Shown: positions 1 through 8,175 of the stretch, in pieces
Numbering within the stretch: position 1 is the first letter of the stretch
How the letters are laid out: each line of letters begins with the position of its first letter
Source: Acidobacteriota bacterium
GTDB taxonomy: Bacteria > Acidobacteriota > Terriglobia > Bryobacterales > Bryobacteraceae
Direction of reading: 5' to 3'
DNA length: 64,000 nucleotides
NCBI GenBank assembly: GCA_026393985.1
Contig: JAPKZB010000084.1
Coordinates: 27,317 to 91,316, forward strand
Made by a program: the position numbers and the translations under genes
Notes under the pieces: model-generated
The model's database searches: none
What the model was told of the DNA's origin: nothing
The model's input: only the letters and a program-made list of their open reading frames with translations

Positions 1-304
1 CCACCTGGGACAAAAAGTAGTTCGATGCCCGCAGGCCGGTCCGGGCGCAATAGATCGCCGTCGCCACGCGGCGCCGCCAACCGTCCCACCAGCTCCCGCT
101 TTCGTCGTAGGGCGCTACGATGGCCTCATCGCACCACGCCGCCAATGCCGCCCTGGTCTCCTGCACCTCGCCCGGCGGCACCGTCGTCACGAAAGTCACA
201 TGGAACTCCCGCCGCAACGCCTGAAGCGTCAACCCGACACGCTGCCGCTGCCCGGCCGACGCCGGAAACGGTAGAACATGAGAAACCACCGCAATGCGCC
301 GCAT
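1..304 (-). CDS. glycosyltransferase, N-terminal part (truncated by window edge)
   Basis: Only the first 101 codons are present; the rest lies left of the window. The protein begins MRRIAVVSHVLPFPASAGQR, followed by a hydrophobic strand and 'HVTFVTT'. This is the N-terminal Rossmann half of a GT-B (GT4-type) glycosyltransferase, with the small-residue loop after the first strand that lies near the donor/acceptor cleft. The start ATG is one base after the stop of the methyltransferase gene, so the two are probably co-translated. It would be the last gene seen of the polysaccharide operon and would add a sugar to the repeat unit on the cytoplasmic face. The C-terminal donor-binding half cannot be seen, so family placement rests on the N-terminus only. 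Confidence 0.7.
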   Translation of the reverse strand, partial: MRRIAVVSHVLPFPASAGQRQRVGLTLQALRREFHVTFVTTVPPGEVQETRAALAAWCDEAIVAPYDESGSWWDGWRRRVATAIYCARTGLRASNYFLSQV

Positions 305-305
305 C

Positions 306-1103
306 CTATGCCGCGGCCTCACCCGGCCGCACCTCCGGCGATACCTTTTGCGCCCGCACCAGCACCATGATGCCCGACGGCCCGGGGTTCTCCCGATCCT
401 CCCGGCGCAGCTTCCGGTACAGCCTCAGCTTGCCCCACCAGTTCAGGCTCCCGCCGCTCACAATCCGCCGCGTAAACTCCTCGCGCGCCACCTCGCTCAC
501 GAAGATCGGATAACACTCCGTCACCACAAACCCCGCCCGCGTCAACCGCTCCCGGATCGACTCCACCGTGAAGTACTCCATCACGCTGTGGTCCGTCCGG
601 TGCTTTTCAATCACCGCGGCCTCGCTGATCGTACCAAGCGAATCCACCGTGAAGTGAACATCGCCCCCCGGCTTGACTACACGCAGCAGCTCCGCCAGCA
701 CGACGTCCAGATTGGGAATATGCTCGAGCACGCAAAAGCTGAAAACACGGTCGAAATAGTCCGCCGGCAGTCCCGCCGTCTCGAGCGGCCCACAGTGATA
801 GCGCAGCCGCGAACGCACCGGACTGAACCGGCTACTCACCCGCGCCTGCGCAATCGCCGTTGGACTCACATCGATCCCCACCACCTCGGCGCACGAAGAC
901 GCCAACAATTGCGTCTGCAACCCCTGCCCGCAACCCAGGTCCAGGACAGCGTCCTGGCGCCGCAAACCCGACCGGTCCACCAGCTCCCGGTACTCGTGCA
1001 CCTTGAACGCGTTGCCCACGCTCCAGCGGTTCGGATAAAGCCCCAGCAACGTGAAGAGCTTCCTGTAGGTGTTCTTGATCCGTCTTTTGATCGTCATGCC
1101 CAT
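306..1103 (-). CDS. class I SAM-dependent methyltransferase
   Basis: A 265-residue protein with the class I methyltransferase core. Motif I is 'VLDLGCGQG' at about residues 53-61, followed by an acidic strand end 'VVGIDVS' around 74-80 that would bind the ribose of SAM. A later 'VFSFCVLEHIPN' and 'LLRVVKPGG' are typical of the methyltransferase 11/12 group. Its reading frame overlaps the end of the upstream gene by 10 bp; a second ATG two codons later (1097) would give a 4-bp ATGA overlap and is an equally good start. In this operon it most likely methylates a sugar of the glycan or its lipid-linked precursor. The substrate cannot be told from sequence. Confidence 0.85.
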   Translation of the reverse strand: MGMTIKRRIKNTYRKLFTLLGLYPNRWSVGNAFKVHEYRELVDRSGLRRQDAVLDLGCGQGLQTQLLASSCAEVVGIDVSPTAIAQARVSSRFSPVRSRLRYHCGPLETAGLPADYFDRVFSFCVLEHIPNLDVVLAELLRVVKPGGDVHFTVDSLGTISEAAVIEKHRTDHSVMEYFTVESIRERLTRAGFVVTECYPIFVSEVAREEFTRRIVSGGSLNWWGKLRLYRKLRREDRENPGPSGIMVLVRAQKVSPEVRPGEAAA

Positions 1104-2569
1104 GCTTCACTCGCTTGCGATATCCCGGCCGCCGACAACAGCGCCCGCGCCACGCGCTGGCCGCTCTTGCCATCCAACAAATCCCCAAACATCTTCGCGA
1201 TCAACGCCTTCCGTTCCTCCCGCTTATGCGCCGGATCAAGCAGTGCCCGCCGCAGGCAGCCCGCCATCTCCTCCTGCGAGGACACAACCGTCACCGCACC
1301 GCTCTCGACAACCTCCCGGTAGTGGTCGAATTTGTAATAGGAGGCAAACGACACCGGCGAGATATCGGCCCCAGGCGGGTTGTAACCCACGTTCAGAATC
1401 GGCTTATCGAACATACACAGCTCGAGCGACACCGTCGACGAGATATTGATCCCCGCCGCACAATGCCGCAGCGTGTTCGTGTACATCTCCACATCGTCCG
1501 GCTTGGGCGTCAACCACACCTGCTCCCAGTTCACGGGCGAGAAGATGATGTCGGGCCGGCGCCGGCGCAGATCATCAAAGCGGTTCGTGCGATCCTTCGG
1601 GTAGACCCGCACGAGCAACTGCGGACGCCCCAGCTCCGGCTGCCCGGCCAGCAGATCGGCAATCCCCTCCACCACCCGCATCTCCTCCGGCATATAGTTC
1701 GGCATGCCCGTCGTGTAGACGAAAAAAGGGCGCGCGGGATCCAACCCCACGCGCCGGCAAAACTCCTCCCGGCTCCAGTGGTACTGGGGGTCGAAGTGAA
1801 AATCAAACTGCGGCGTGCCCGTCACAAATACCTGCGCGGGAGGAATGCGCGGATACAGTTCAAGCAGTTGATTCCGCATATCTTCACTCCAAACCAGGAA
1901 GAAGTCATAAGGCAGTAGAATGCGGCCCTGCGACGTCAGGTTGTCCCAGGAAAAGATAAACGTCGCCGTCGGAATGCCCAGCCATTGCGCAGCCTGCACC
2001 GCCTGAATCGCCACGCGGCAGTGCACATGCGAAGCGTTGAACACGAGCGTCGGCCGGCGCTGCCGGAACAAATTTAGATAATAGTCCGAAGTCCGCAGCA
2101 CCCGGCTGCTCGTTCGCTCGATTACCGAAAGCATCGCCAAACCCGCCCGGTTGGCGAACGGCAGGCACATCGCCTTCGACGCGAGCCGCTTGGCCTTCAG
2201 CCAAGGCGTCGTCGCCTCATAGTCGCGCAGCCGCCAGCGGTCCTGCGCCGCCTCCGACCACAGCCAGCGGCCATGCGACATTTCAAGAACCCCCCGCATC
2301 GCCCGCACCACCCACCGCTCCGGAATCTCCGTCAACTCCATCACCGTGTCATAGCGGCTCACCATCAGCTGCCGCAACGCCTCGTCCGGCATCACGCTGA
2401 TTACGTCCACCTCCATCCGCGCTCGCAGACGGTCAAGCGCCGCCGTGTAGACGAAGTTTCGAATCGCCTCGCCCCGCGGCAGAACGGCCTCGATCCGCGG
2501 CATGGCCGGCCTTTGTCCGGCCAGCCGCGCAGCGTCGAGCGGCGAAGAATGCATCTCTTTTGTCGGCAT
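1094..2569 (-). CDS. GT-B-like polysaccharide synthesis protein, unrecognised family
   Basis: A 491-residue soluble protein without signal peptide. The middle ('SWDNLTSQGRI', 'YDFFLVWSEDM', then 'VFVTGTPQFDFHF') resembles the GT-B fold proteins of surface-polysaccharide clusters, such as CDP-glycerol transferase-like and epimerase-like proteins: an Asp/Asn-rich loop after a beta strand, then a 'VTGTPQFD' strand-loop leading to the C-terminal domain. I do not recognise a named family. It lies between the Wzt-like ATPase and the methyltransferase in the same transcription unit, so a glycosyl- or phosphosugar-transfer role is likely by context. The start ATG follows the ATPase stop by about 20 bp. 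Confidence 0.6.
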   Translation of the reverse strand: MPTKEMHSSPLDAARLAGQRPAMPRIEAVLPRGEAIRNFVYTAALDRLRARMEVDVISVMPDEALRQLMVSRYDTVMELTEIPERWVVRAMRGVLEMSHGRWLWSEAAQDRWRLRDYEATTPWLKAKRLASKAMCLPFANRAGLAMLSVIERTSSRVLRTSDYYLNLFRQRRPTLVFNASHVHCRVAIQAVQAAQWLGIPTATFIFSWDNLTSQGRILLPYDFFLVWSEDMRNQLLELYPRIPPAQVFVTGTPQFDFHFDPQYHWSREEFCRRVGLDPARPFFVYTTGMPNYMPEEMRVVEGIADLLAGQPELGRPQLLVRVYPKDRTNRFDDLRRRRPDIIFSPVNWEQVWLTPKPDDVEMYTNTLRHCAAGINISSTVSLELCMFDKPILNVGYNPPGADISPVSFASYYKFDHYREVVESGAVTVVSSQEEMAGCLRRALLDPAHKREERKALIAKMFGDLLDGKSGQRVARALLSAAGISQASEAWA

Positions 2570-2589
2570 AGTTTTCCAGGAAGATCGGA

Positions 2590-3876
2590 TTAACGGCTAA
2601 CGGCAACACTAACGGCAACACTCTCCGCCGCCTGCGCGGAATCGGCCGACTGCGCCTTCAGCGACCATTCGGTTGACGGGGTTAACAGGGCGCCCCAACC
2701 ACTGCTCTCCCCCGCAAAATCCAGGTGCAGCACTTCGGAAACATACCGCGAGTTGGCCAGGTTGCCCCGTAGCAAAATCTTGAAATATACGCCATACATC
2801 CCGGGCTCGAGCCACAGCGCCGGAATCTTCACCCGCAGCTGATAAGAGCCTTGCCACTCCTTCTCCGGCCCGAACTCGCCGCTCTCCCGCCGCAGATGAA
2901 ATACACCTCGCTGATGCATATCCTCCATCTGGCACAGCAGCGTGAAGCCGCAAATCGGCTGGGCCAAATGCAGCACCGTGTGGACCTCGAAGCCCTCTTT
3001 CTGGTCCACGGTCCGGCTTTCGCAATCCCCCGCACGCACCGGGCCGAATCCGAAACCCGACTTCGGCGCACTCTCCTCCGGCGTGGCCGCCGATGCCGCC
3101 GTCACGTTGTAGTAGGTCTCAATCGCTGCCCCAATGTCGCCCTGGTACAGCAGCCGTCCGCCGTCGAGCACCACGCCCCGCGTGCACAGCGAACGCACCG
3201 CCCCCATGTTGTGGCTCACAAACAAAATCGTGCGTCCCTGTTGCGCCACCTCGCCCATCTTGCCAAGGCACTTCTTTTGAAACGCCAGATCCCCCACCGC
3301 CAGCACCTCGTCAATCAACAGCGTCTCCGGCTCCAGATGTGCCGCCACGGCAAACGCCAGCCGCAGATACATCCCGCTCGAATAAAACTTCACCGGCGTA
3401 TCGATGAAACGATCCACCTCGGAAAAGGCGACAATCGCGTCGAACTGCCGGCGGATCTCCGCCTGCTTCATGCCGAGAATGGCCCCGTTCAGAAAGATGT
3501 TCTCGCGCCCGGTCAGTTCATTGTGGAAACCCGTTCCTACTTCGAGCAGCGAACCAATCCGGCCGCGAATCTCCGCGTATCCGCTCGTCGGCTCCGTGAT
3601 CCGCGACAGAACCTTCAACAGAGTACTCTTCCCCGCCCCGTTCCGGCCGATAATGCCGACTACCTCGCCCGCCTTGACCTCGAAATCCAGATCCCGCAGC
3701 GCCCACAGCGTCGACTCCTCGCTTGCCGGACGCGGTCGACCGATCGACCGGAGCCTCCGCCACGGCGCCGCCAGGCCGCTCGCGATGCTATCCCGCAGCG
3801 TCTGGTATCGCTGCTGCGGCGCGCCAATCTGGTAACGCTTGGAAAGATTACAAACTCGAATTGCCGTTTCGCTCAT
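2590..3876 (-). CDS. ABC transporter ATP-binding protein, Wzt-like with C-terminal glycan-binding domain
   Basis: A 428-residue ATPase of the O-antigen/capsule export type. Walker A is 'GRNGAGKST' at 77-85, the signature is 'YSSGMYLRLAF' and Walker B is 'LLIDEVLAVGD'. After about residue 250 there is an extra domain of about 170 residues with beta-rich character, matching the Wzt C-terminal domain that in known systems recognises the finished glycan before export. The start was set at 3876, not at the longer open frame, because its ATG overlaps the TGA of asnB (ATGA). The partner permease gene lies 11 kb away at 15188-16027 in the same operon. It works at the inner membrane. Confidence 0.9.
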   Translation of the reverse strand: MSETAIRVCNLSKRYQIGAPQQRYQTLRDSIASGLAAPWRRLRSIGRPRPASEESTLWALRDLDFEVKAGEVVGIIGRNGAGKSTLLKVLSRITEPTSGYAEIRGRIGSLLEVGTGFHNELTGRENIFLNGAILGMKQAEIRRQFDAIVAFSEVDRFIDTPVKFYSSGMYLRLAFAVAAHLEPETLLIDEVLAVGDLAFQKKCLGKMGEVAQQGRTILFVSHNMGAVRSLCTRGVVLDGGRLLYQGDIGAAIETYYNVTAASAATPEESAPKSGFGFGPVRAGDCESRTVDQKEGFEVHTVLHLAQPICGFTLLCQMEDMHQRGVFHLRRESGEFGPEKEWQGSYQLRVKIPALWLEPGMYGVYFKILLRGNLANSRYVSEVLHLDFAGESSGWGALLTPSTEWSLKAQSADSAQAAESVAVSVAVSR

Positions 3877-5633
3877 GCTGCCCCTGCCACCCTGTTTTGA
3901 ACCGCTAGCCCTAAATTGATCCACTGCCAGACGTAGAAGCTGTTGTCCTGTCCGCCCTGCTGAAACTCCCGCCACGCTCGCGTCACCGCCGCGGCGTCCA
4001 GCCATTCCCCCTGGTACTCCTCCACCGCCGCCTCGATGCAGTCCCGCGCCCATCGCCGCAACGGCCCCGCCAACCACTCCCGCTGGGGCGTCTGCACCGG
4101 CCGCTTCGGCGCCTCCACAACGCCGCTCGGCGCCAGTTGGCCGGCAATCTGCCGCAGCATCCACTTCTGGCATCCCTCCCGGACCTTGCGGTCGCCCGGC
4201 TGCCGCAATGCCAGCTCAAACAGCCGGTGGTCCAGAAACGGCTCTCGCAGCTCCGTCGAATACCGCATCGAAATCCGGTCGTTAAACCGTAGTGCCCGCG
4301 GCAGCTTCGTGTAGCAGGCGTCCAGATACTGCCGGTTGCGCAGCGCATCGGCAAAAACCGCCTTCGGCGCTAGCGGCTCAGCCAGCGCGCGAAACTCCGG
4401 CAACAAACACTCTGGCCGCGTCGCCCGCGTGCGCGTCCCCTGCAGCATCGCCCCCGCCGCCGCGCCGCCCCCCGACCCTTCCGCCAACCCGGCATAGTAG
4501 TCATACCCCGCCCACTGCTCATCCATCCCCTGCCCGTCGAGCAGCACCACGATGCCCATCGAACGCGCCAGCCGAAACAATCCCGCATAGGCCAACGTCG
4601 GAAGTCCGCCAAACGGACCATCCGCACTCGACTGCACCGCCGCGGCCAACTCCGGCACCTCCCGCGGCTGCAACCGGCTCACCACAGACCGGTGCCGAGT
4701 CCGCCCCAGCATCTGCTCCACCCACGGCGTCTCGTCATACCGCGCATCGCCCGTCACATAGGTGAACGCCATCACCGCGCTGCCCTCCCCCTGCTCCATC
4801 GTGTCCACCAGGCCAAGCAGCAGCGAAGAATCCAGCCCTCCGCTGATGTTGATCGCCACCGGCACATCCGAACGGAAGCGCCACTCGACCGACTCCCGCA
4901 GCAGCGCCGTATACTCCTCCTGCACCACCGCCACGCTCCGTTCATCAAACTCCGGACCCACCTGCTCCGCCAGGTCATACCAACGGCGGATGCGGACGTT
5001 CCCGTCCTGCCAGGTCATCTGATGCCCCGGCGGCAGCGCCATAACTCCCGCCGAAAACGTCTCCGCCGAGTGGTCATGCAGGCCATAAGCCAGATAGGAA
5101 CTCCACGCCCGCGCATTCGCCTCTTCCGCCACCCCGGCCGCATACAGCGCCCGCATCTCACTGGCCGCCACCAGCGTTCCGTTCGGCCGTTGATGATAGT
5201 AAAGCGGCTTCACCCCAAACCGGTCGCGCGCGGCAAACAACCGCTGCTCCCGCTCATCCCACAGCAAAAAGGCAAACATCCCAACCAGGCGATCCAGGCA
5301 CTCCTCGCCCCAGCGCTCCCACGCGGCCAGAATCACCTCCGTGTCCGTCTGCGAACGGAACGGGTAATCGCCCAGCTCCCTGGCCAGCTCCCGGTAGTTG
5401 TAGATCTCGCCGTTAAACGCAATCCACAATGTACCCGCCGCGTTCGACATCGGCTGCCGGCCGGAATCAGACAGATCGAGAATGCTCAACCGGTTATGAC
5501 CCAGGCCCGCCGCGCCCCGCGGCGAAACATAGACGCCCCGCGCATCCGGCCCCCGGTGCTCCTGGCTATGGACCATCGCCACCAACTCCGCGCCGCTCCA
5601 CTCAACCCCAAACATTCCCGCGATTCCGCACAT
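3873..5633 (-). CDS. asnB: asparagine synthase (glutamine-hydrolysing) family amidotransferase
   Basis: A 586-residue class II amidotransferase. Cys2 (MCGIAG) is the glutaminase nucleophile and 'FNGEIYNY' at about 73-80 is the glutamine-binding segment. The synthetase half has the PP-loop 'SGGLDSS' at 264-270 for ATP. Length matches AsnB. Within polysaccharide operons, members of this family (the WbpS type) amidate sugar carboxylates rather than aspartate; with a nucleotide-sugar dehydrogenase in the same operon, a uronamide or amidated hydroxyacid product is plausible but inferred. Its start overlaps the preceding dehydrogenase gene by 32 bp and its stop overlaps the ATPase start by 4 bp, so expression is translationally coupled. 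Confidence 0.85.
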   Translation of the reverse strand: MCGIAGMFGVEWSGAELVAMVHSQEHRGPDARGVYVSPRGAAGLGHNRLSILDLSDSGRQPMSNAAGTLWIAFNGEIYNYRELARELGDYPFRSQTDTEVILAAWERWGEECLDRLVGMFAFLLWDEREQRLFAARDRFGVKPLYYHQRPNGTLVAASEMRALYAAGVAEEANARAWSSYLAYGLHDHSAETFSAGVMALPPGHQMTWQDGNVRIRRWYDLAEQVGPEFDERSVAVVQEEYTALLRESVEWRFRSDVPVAINISGGLDSSLLLGLVDTMEQGEGSAVMAFTYVTGDARYDETPWVEQMLGRTRHRSVVSRLQPREVPELAAAVQSSADGPFGGLPTLAYAGLFRLARSMGIVVLLDGQGMDEQWAGYDYYAGLAEGSGGGAAAGAMLQGTRTRATRPECLLPEFRALAEPLAPKAVFADALRNRQYLDACYTKLPRALRFNDRISMRYSTELREPFLDHRLFELALRQPGDRKVREGCQKWMLRQIAGQLAPSGVVEAPKRPVQTPQREWLAGPLRRWARDCIEAAVEEYQGEWLDAAAVTRAWREFQQGGQDNSFYVWQWINLGLAVQNRVAGAA

Positions 5634-6600
5634 GCTCTTCCCCTTGCTGCCCGCTGCCCTGCGCCGTAATCCAGCGCGCGACCTTTCCGGCCAGAAACAC
5701 TTCCGTTCGTTCCATCGAGCTCCCGGTGCAGCCCCCGATATGCGGCGTCAGCAGCAGGTTCCCGTGCTCCCGCGCATAAACCAGCAGCGGGTGATTCACC
5801 CCCACGGCGTGTTCGTCCGCCAACACGTCCAACGCCGCCCCGGCCAGCCGCCCGCCCCGTAAGGCCGCCAGCAGCGCCTCCTCCCGGATCACCTCCCCGC
5901 GCGAGGTGTTCACCAGCCGTGCCCCCGGGCGCATTGCGGCAAACTGCGCCGGCCCCATCAGGCCCGTCGTCTCCTCCGTCAAACTCACATGCAAACTCAA
6001 AAGCTCCGCCCTCGCCAGTAGCTCATCCATCGAAACCAGCCGCACGTTCGGTGGAACCGCCGCCCGCTCCACATACGGGTCGCAAGCCACCACCTCGGCC
6101 TCGAACGCCTCCAGGTACCGGGCCACCAATTGACCCAGCCGCCCCAGTCCCACCAGGCCCACCGTGCTGCCGTACAACTCCCGGCCCCGAAACCGGTCGC
6201 GGTCCCACTTCCCGGTAGGGCCCTGCGCCAGGGCCCCCGGCAGGTCTCGCAGCAGCGCCAACAGCAAGCCGATCGTCAACTCGGCCGTGGCCCGCACCGA
6301 GCGCAAAAATTCCGTCTCCCCTCGCAAACTCAACACCGCGATGCTGCGCCGCTCCGCTTCCTGCAGGTCGATATGGGTCAACCCGGTTGTCGGAGTGGCC
6401 ACCGCCCGCAGCGTCGGCGCCGCCGCCATCAGCTCCCGGTCAATCCGGCTCCGCAACCGCACCCAAAGCACCTCATGCCCCGGCAGCAACGCCAGCAGCG
6501 CCGCGCGGTCGGCATCGGCCCAGGTCACCTCGCCAACACCTTCGAGAATCCTCGCCGCGGCCGCCGAAAACTCAGCCGGCTCGGCCACTAGAATGCGCAT
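5602..6600 (-). CDS. D-2-hydroxyacid dehydrogenase (phosphoglycerate dehydrogenase-like)
   Basis: A 332-residue NAD-dependent D-2-hydroxyacid dehydrogenase. The nucleotide-binding turn is 'VGLVGLGRLG', with an acidic residue at the end of the second strand ('ACDPY'). Catalytic-type residues are seen as the Arg in 'NTSRGEVI', the Glu in 'ALDVLADE' and the His in 'TPHIGG'. The frame is open for 15 codons upstream, but MRILVAEP at 6600 fits the family start best. It overlaps the cytidylyltransferase by 29 bp and asnB by 32 bp. The C-terminal serine-regulatory ACT domain of SerA is absent. A role in making or reducing a three-carbon hydroxyacid for the glycan is inferred from the FkbH/ACP genes in the operon. 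Confidence 0.8.
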   Translation of the reverse strand: MRILVAEPAEFSAAAARILEGVGEVTWADADRAALLALLPGHEVLWVRLRSRIDRELMAAAPTLRAVATPTTGLTHIDLQEAERRSIAVLSLRGETEFLRSVRATAELTIGLLLALLRDLPGALAQGPTGKWDRDRFRGRELYGSTVGLVGLGRLGQLVARYLEAFEAEVVACDPYVERAAVPPNVRLVSMDELLARAELLSLHVSLTEETTGLMGPAQFAAMRPGARLVNTSRGEVIREEALLAALRGGRLAGAALDVLADEHAVGVNHPLLVYAREHGNLLLTPHIGGCTGSSMERTEVFLAGKVARWITAQGSGQQGEEHVRNRGNVWG

Positions 6601-7306
6601 GATCAACCGCCTCGGCCAGCAGAAACTCCGCCCAACGGAGGTCAAACAGATCGTCCACGTTGCACGACCGCTCGGCCGGCATCAGCCAGGCCTGGCACCG
6701 GGCCCCTTTGAGCGAATTCCGCTCCATCAACACGTCATGGCGGGTCAGATAAATCGATCCGTCGCGCAGATAGAGAGGCGGCAGTTGCTGCCGCGGTTGC
6801 CCCTCAAAGTGCTCGCCAAAGGGGAGATCCTCCACCCAGCCCTCCCCGTCAATACTCTTCATCCGCGCCGGGTGCCTCTCGCCCACCGGCGTAAACGAAA
6901 TCACCGAATCGGCCTGCGTCCGCTCGAGCAACGCGATCGCACCGTCAATGTCCGTATCCCGCCGCAGCGGGTTGGTCGGCTGCAGGACGAGGATCGCATC
7001 GTAGCGCTCTCCGCGCTCCTCAAGAAACCGCACCATGTGCTGCACCACCGGAATCGTCGGCGTCTCGTCCCGCGCCAACTCCGCCGGGCGCAGCACCGGC
7101 ACGGCCAACCCCAACAACTCGCCCATCCGCGCAATCTCCCGGTCATCGGTCGAAAGCACCACCCGCGACAATCGCTGCGCCCGCAGCGCCGCCTCCGCCG
7201 TGTAAGCCAGCAGCGGCCGGCCCCCCACCGGTACAAGATTCTTCCGCGGAATCCCTTTCGAACCGCCTCGCGCGGTCACCACCCCCAACACCGAAAGCAT
7301 ACCCAT
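6572..7306 (-). CDS. CMP-nonulosonate cytidylyltransferase, NeuA/LegF-like
   Basis: A 244-residue acylneuraminate cytidylyltransferase. The N-terminus has the family's CTP-binding signature 'TARGGSKGIPRKN', and 'VLQPTNPLR' follows in the usual place. It would activate a nine-carbon 3-deoxy sugar acid with CTP, releasing diphosphate, in the cytoplasm. It is the single-domain form without an esterase tail. I chose ATG 7306 over the longer frame because a GGGGGAG ribosome-binding site sits 7-8 nt before it, between this gene and the GT2 stop. Together with the NeuB- and NeuC-like genes of the operon it defines a nonulosonic acid pathway; which acid is not readable from this gene alone. Confidence 0.85.
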   Translation of the reverse strand: MGMLSVLGVVTARGGSKGIPRKNLVPVGGRPLLAYTAEAALRAQRLSRVVLSTDDREIARMGELLGLAVPVLRPAELARDETPTIPVVQHMVRFLEERGERYDAILVLQPTNPLRRDTDIDGAIALLERTQADSVISFTPVGERHPARMKSIDGEGWVEDLPFGEHFEGQPRQQLPPLYLRDGSIYLTRHDVLMERNSLKGARCQAWLMPAERSCNVDDLFDLRWAEFLLAEAVDHAHSSGRAG

Positions 7307-7319
7307 CGCGTCACTCCCC

Positions 7320-8165
7320 CTACACAATCGAACCGGCCCTCGGCCGCCAGCGCGCCTGCAGCGGGATGCTCTTGATGTAGCCGTAGAGCAGAATCTCCCG
7401 CACCGCCAACCGCACCGCCGCTTGCGGCGCGCTGATCAACAGCGCCTTCAGAAGCTTCGGCAGCGTCGGTCGCGGAATCGGCCACGTCTCCCCCGTGCTC
7501 CGCAGAATCGCCCGCCGCTCCCGCGTCATTATCTGGATCGCCTCCACCATCCCCCGGCGCCGCATATGCAGATACATCGCCTCGGAGCTCACCACAATGT
7601 AGCCGCGCTTCATCACCTCGCGCGCCCACAGCTTGTCCTCCACCGCCTCGAGCGTCTCATCAAACGGCACCTCTTCCCACAGACTGCGGCGAATCGCGCA
7701 ACCGCTCGCAATGGGACCGTTCTCCACAATCGTGTACAAATCCAGCGGCCACCGCAGCACCTTCTGCTGCGTCCAGGACTCCAAGTCCCTGGTCTTGCTC
7801 ACGATCGTGCAACGCACAGCCGCCACCTCCGGGTTGGCGAACTCCACCAGCGCCGTGCGGAAAAATTCCCGGCCCAGCACCAGGCTGTGCGAGCTGATGC
7901 AGAACACCACCTCCCCCGTGCACTCCCGCAGACCCATGTTCAGCGCCCGGCCGTAAGTGAAGTCACTCTTGGCAATCGGCACCACGCGGGCCCCGTAGCG
8001 CTCGGCAATCTCGCCGCTCCCGTCGGTGGACTCGTTATCCACCACCACGACCTCCCGCGGCTGCACCGATTGCAGCGTTAAGGCATCGAGCACCTTACCG
8101 AGATACCCCGCCGCATTACGCGCACGGATGACAACAGAAAAGCTTGGCAAGTTCTGCGTGTTCAC
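7320..8165 (-). CDS. glycosyltransferase family 2
   Basis: A 281-residue GT-A protein beginning with 'FSVVIRARNAAGYLGKVLDA' and 'VVVVDNESTDGS', the standard GT2 nucleotide-sugar-binding start. The usual DxD after the fourth strand is replaced by 'CISSHS', a variant seen in some rhamnosyltransferase-like GT2 proteins, so metal binding may differ. An 'ALNMGL' segment precedes it. The C-terminal 70 residues hold a hydrophobic stretch, 'LLKALLISAPQAAVRLAVRE', that may lie on the membrane. It is 10 bp downstream of the NeuC-like gene. It probably adds one sugar of the repeat unit at the cytoplasmic face. Confidence 0.85.
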   Translation of the reverse strand: MNTQNLPSFSVVIRARNAAGYLGKVLDALTLQSVQPREVVVVDNESTDGSGEIAERYGARVVPIAKSDFTYGRALNMGLRECTGEVVFCISSHSLVLGREFFRTALVEFANPEVAAVRCTIVSKTRDLESWTQQKVLRWPLDLYTIVENGPIASGCAIRRSLWEEVPFDETLEAVEDKLWAREVMKRGYIVVSSEAMYLHMRRRGMVEAIQIMTRERRAILRSTGETWPIPRPTLPKLLKALLISAPQAAVRLAVREILLYGYIKSIPLQARWRPRAGSIV

Positions 8166-8175
8166 AAACTCTCTC

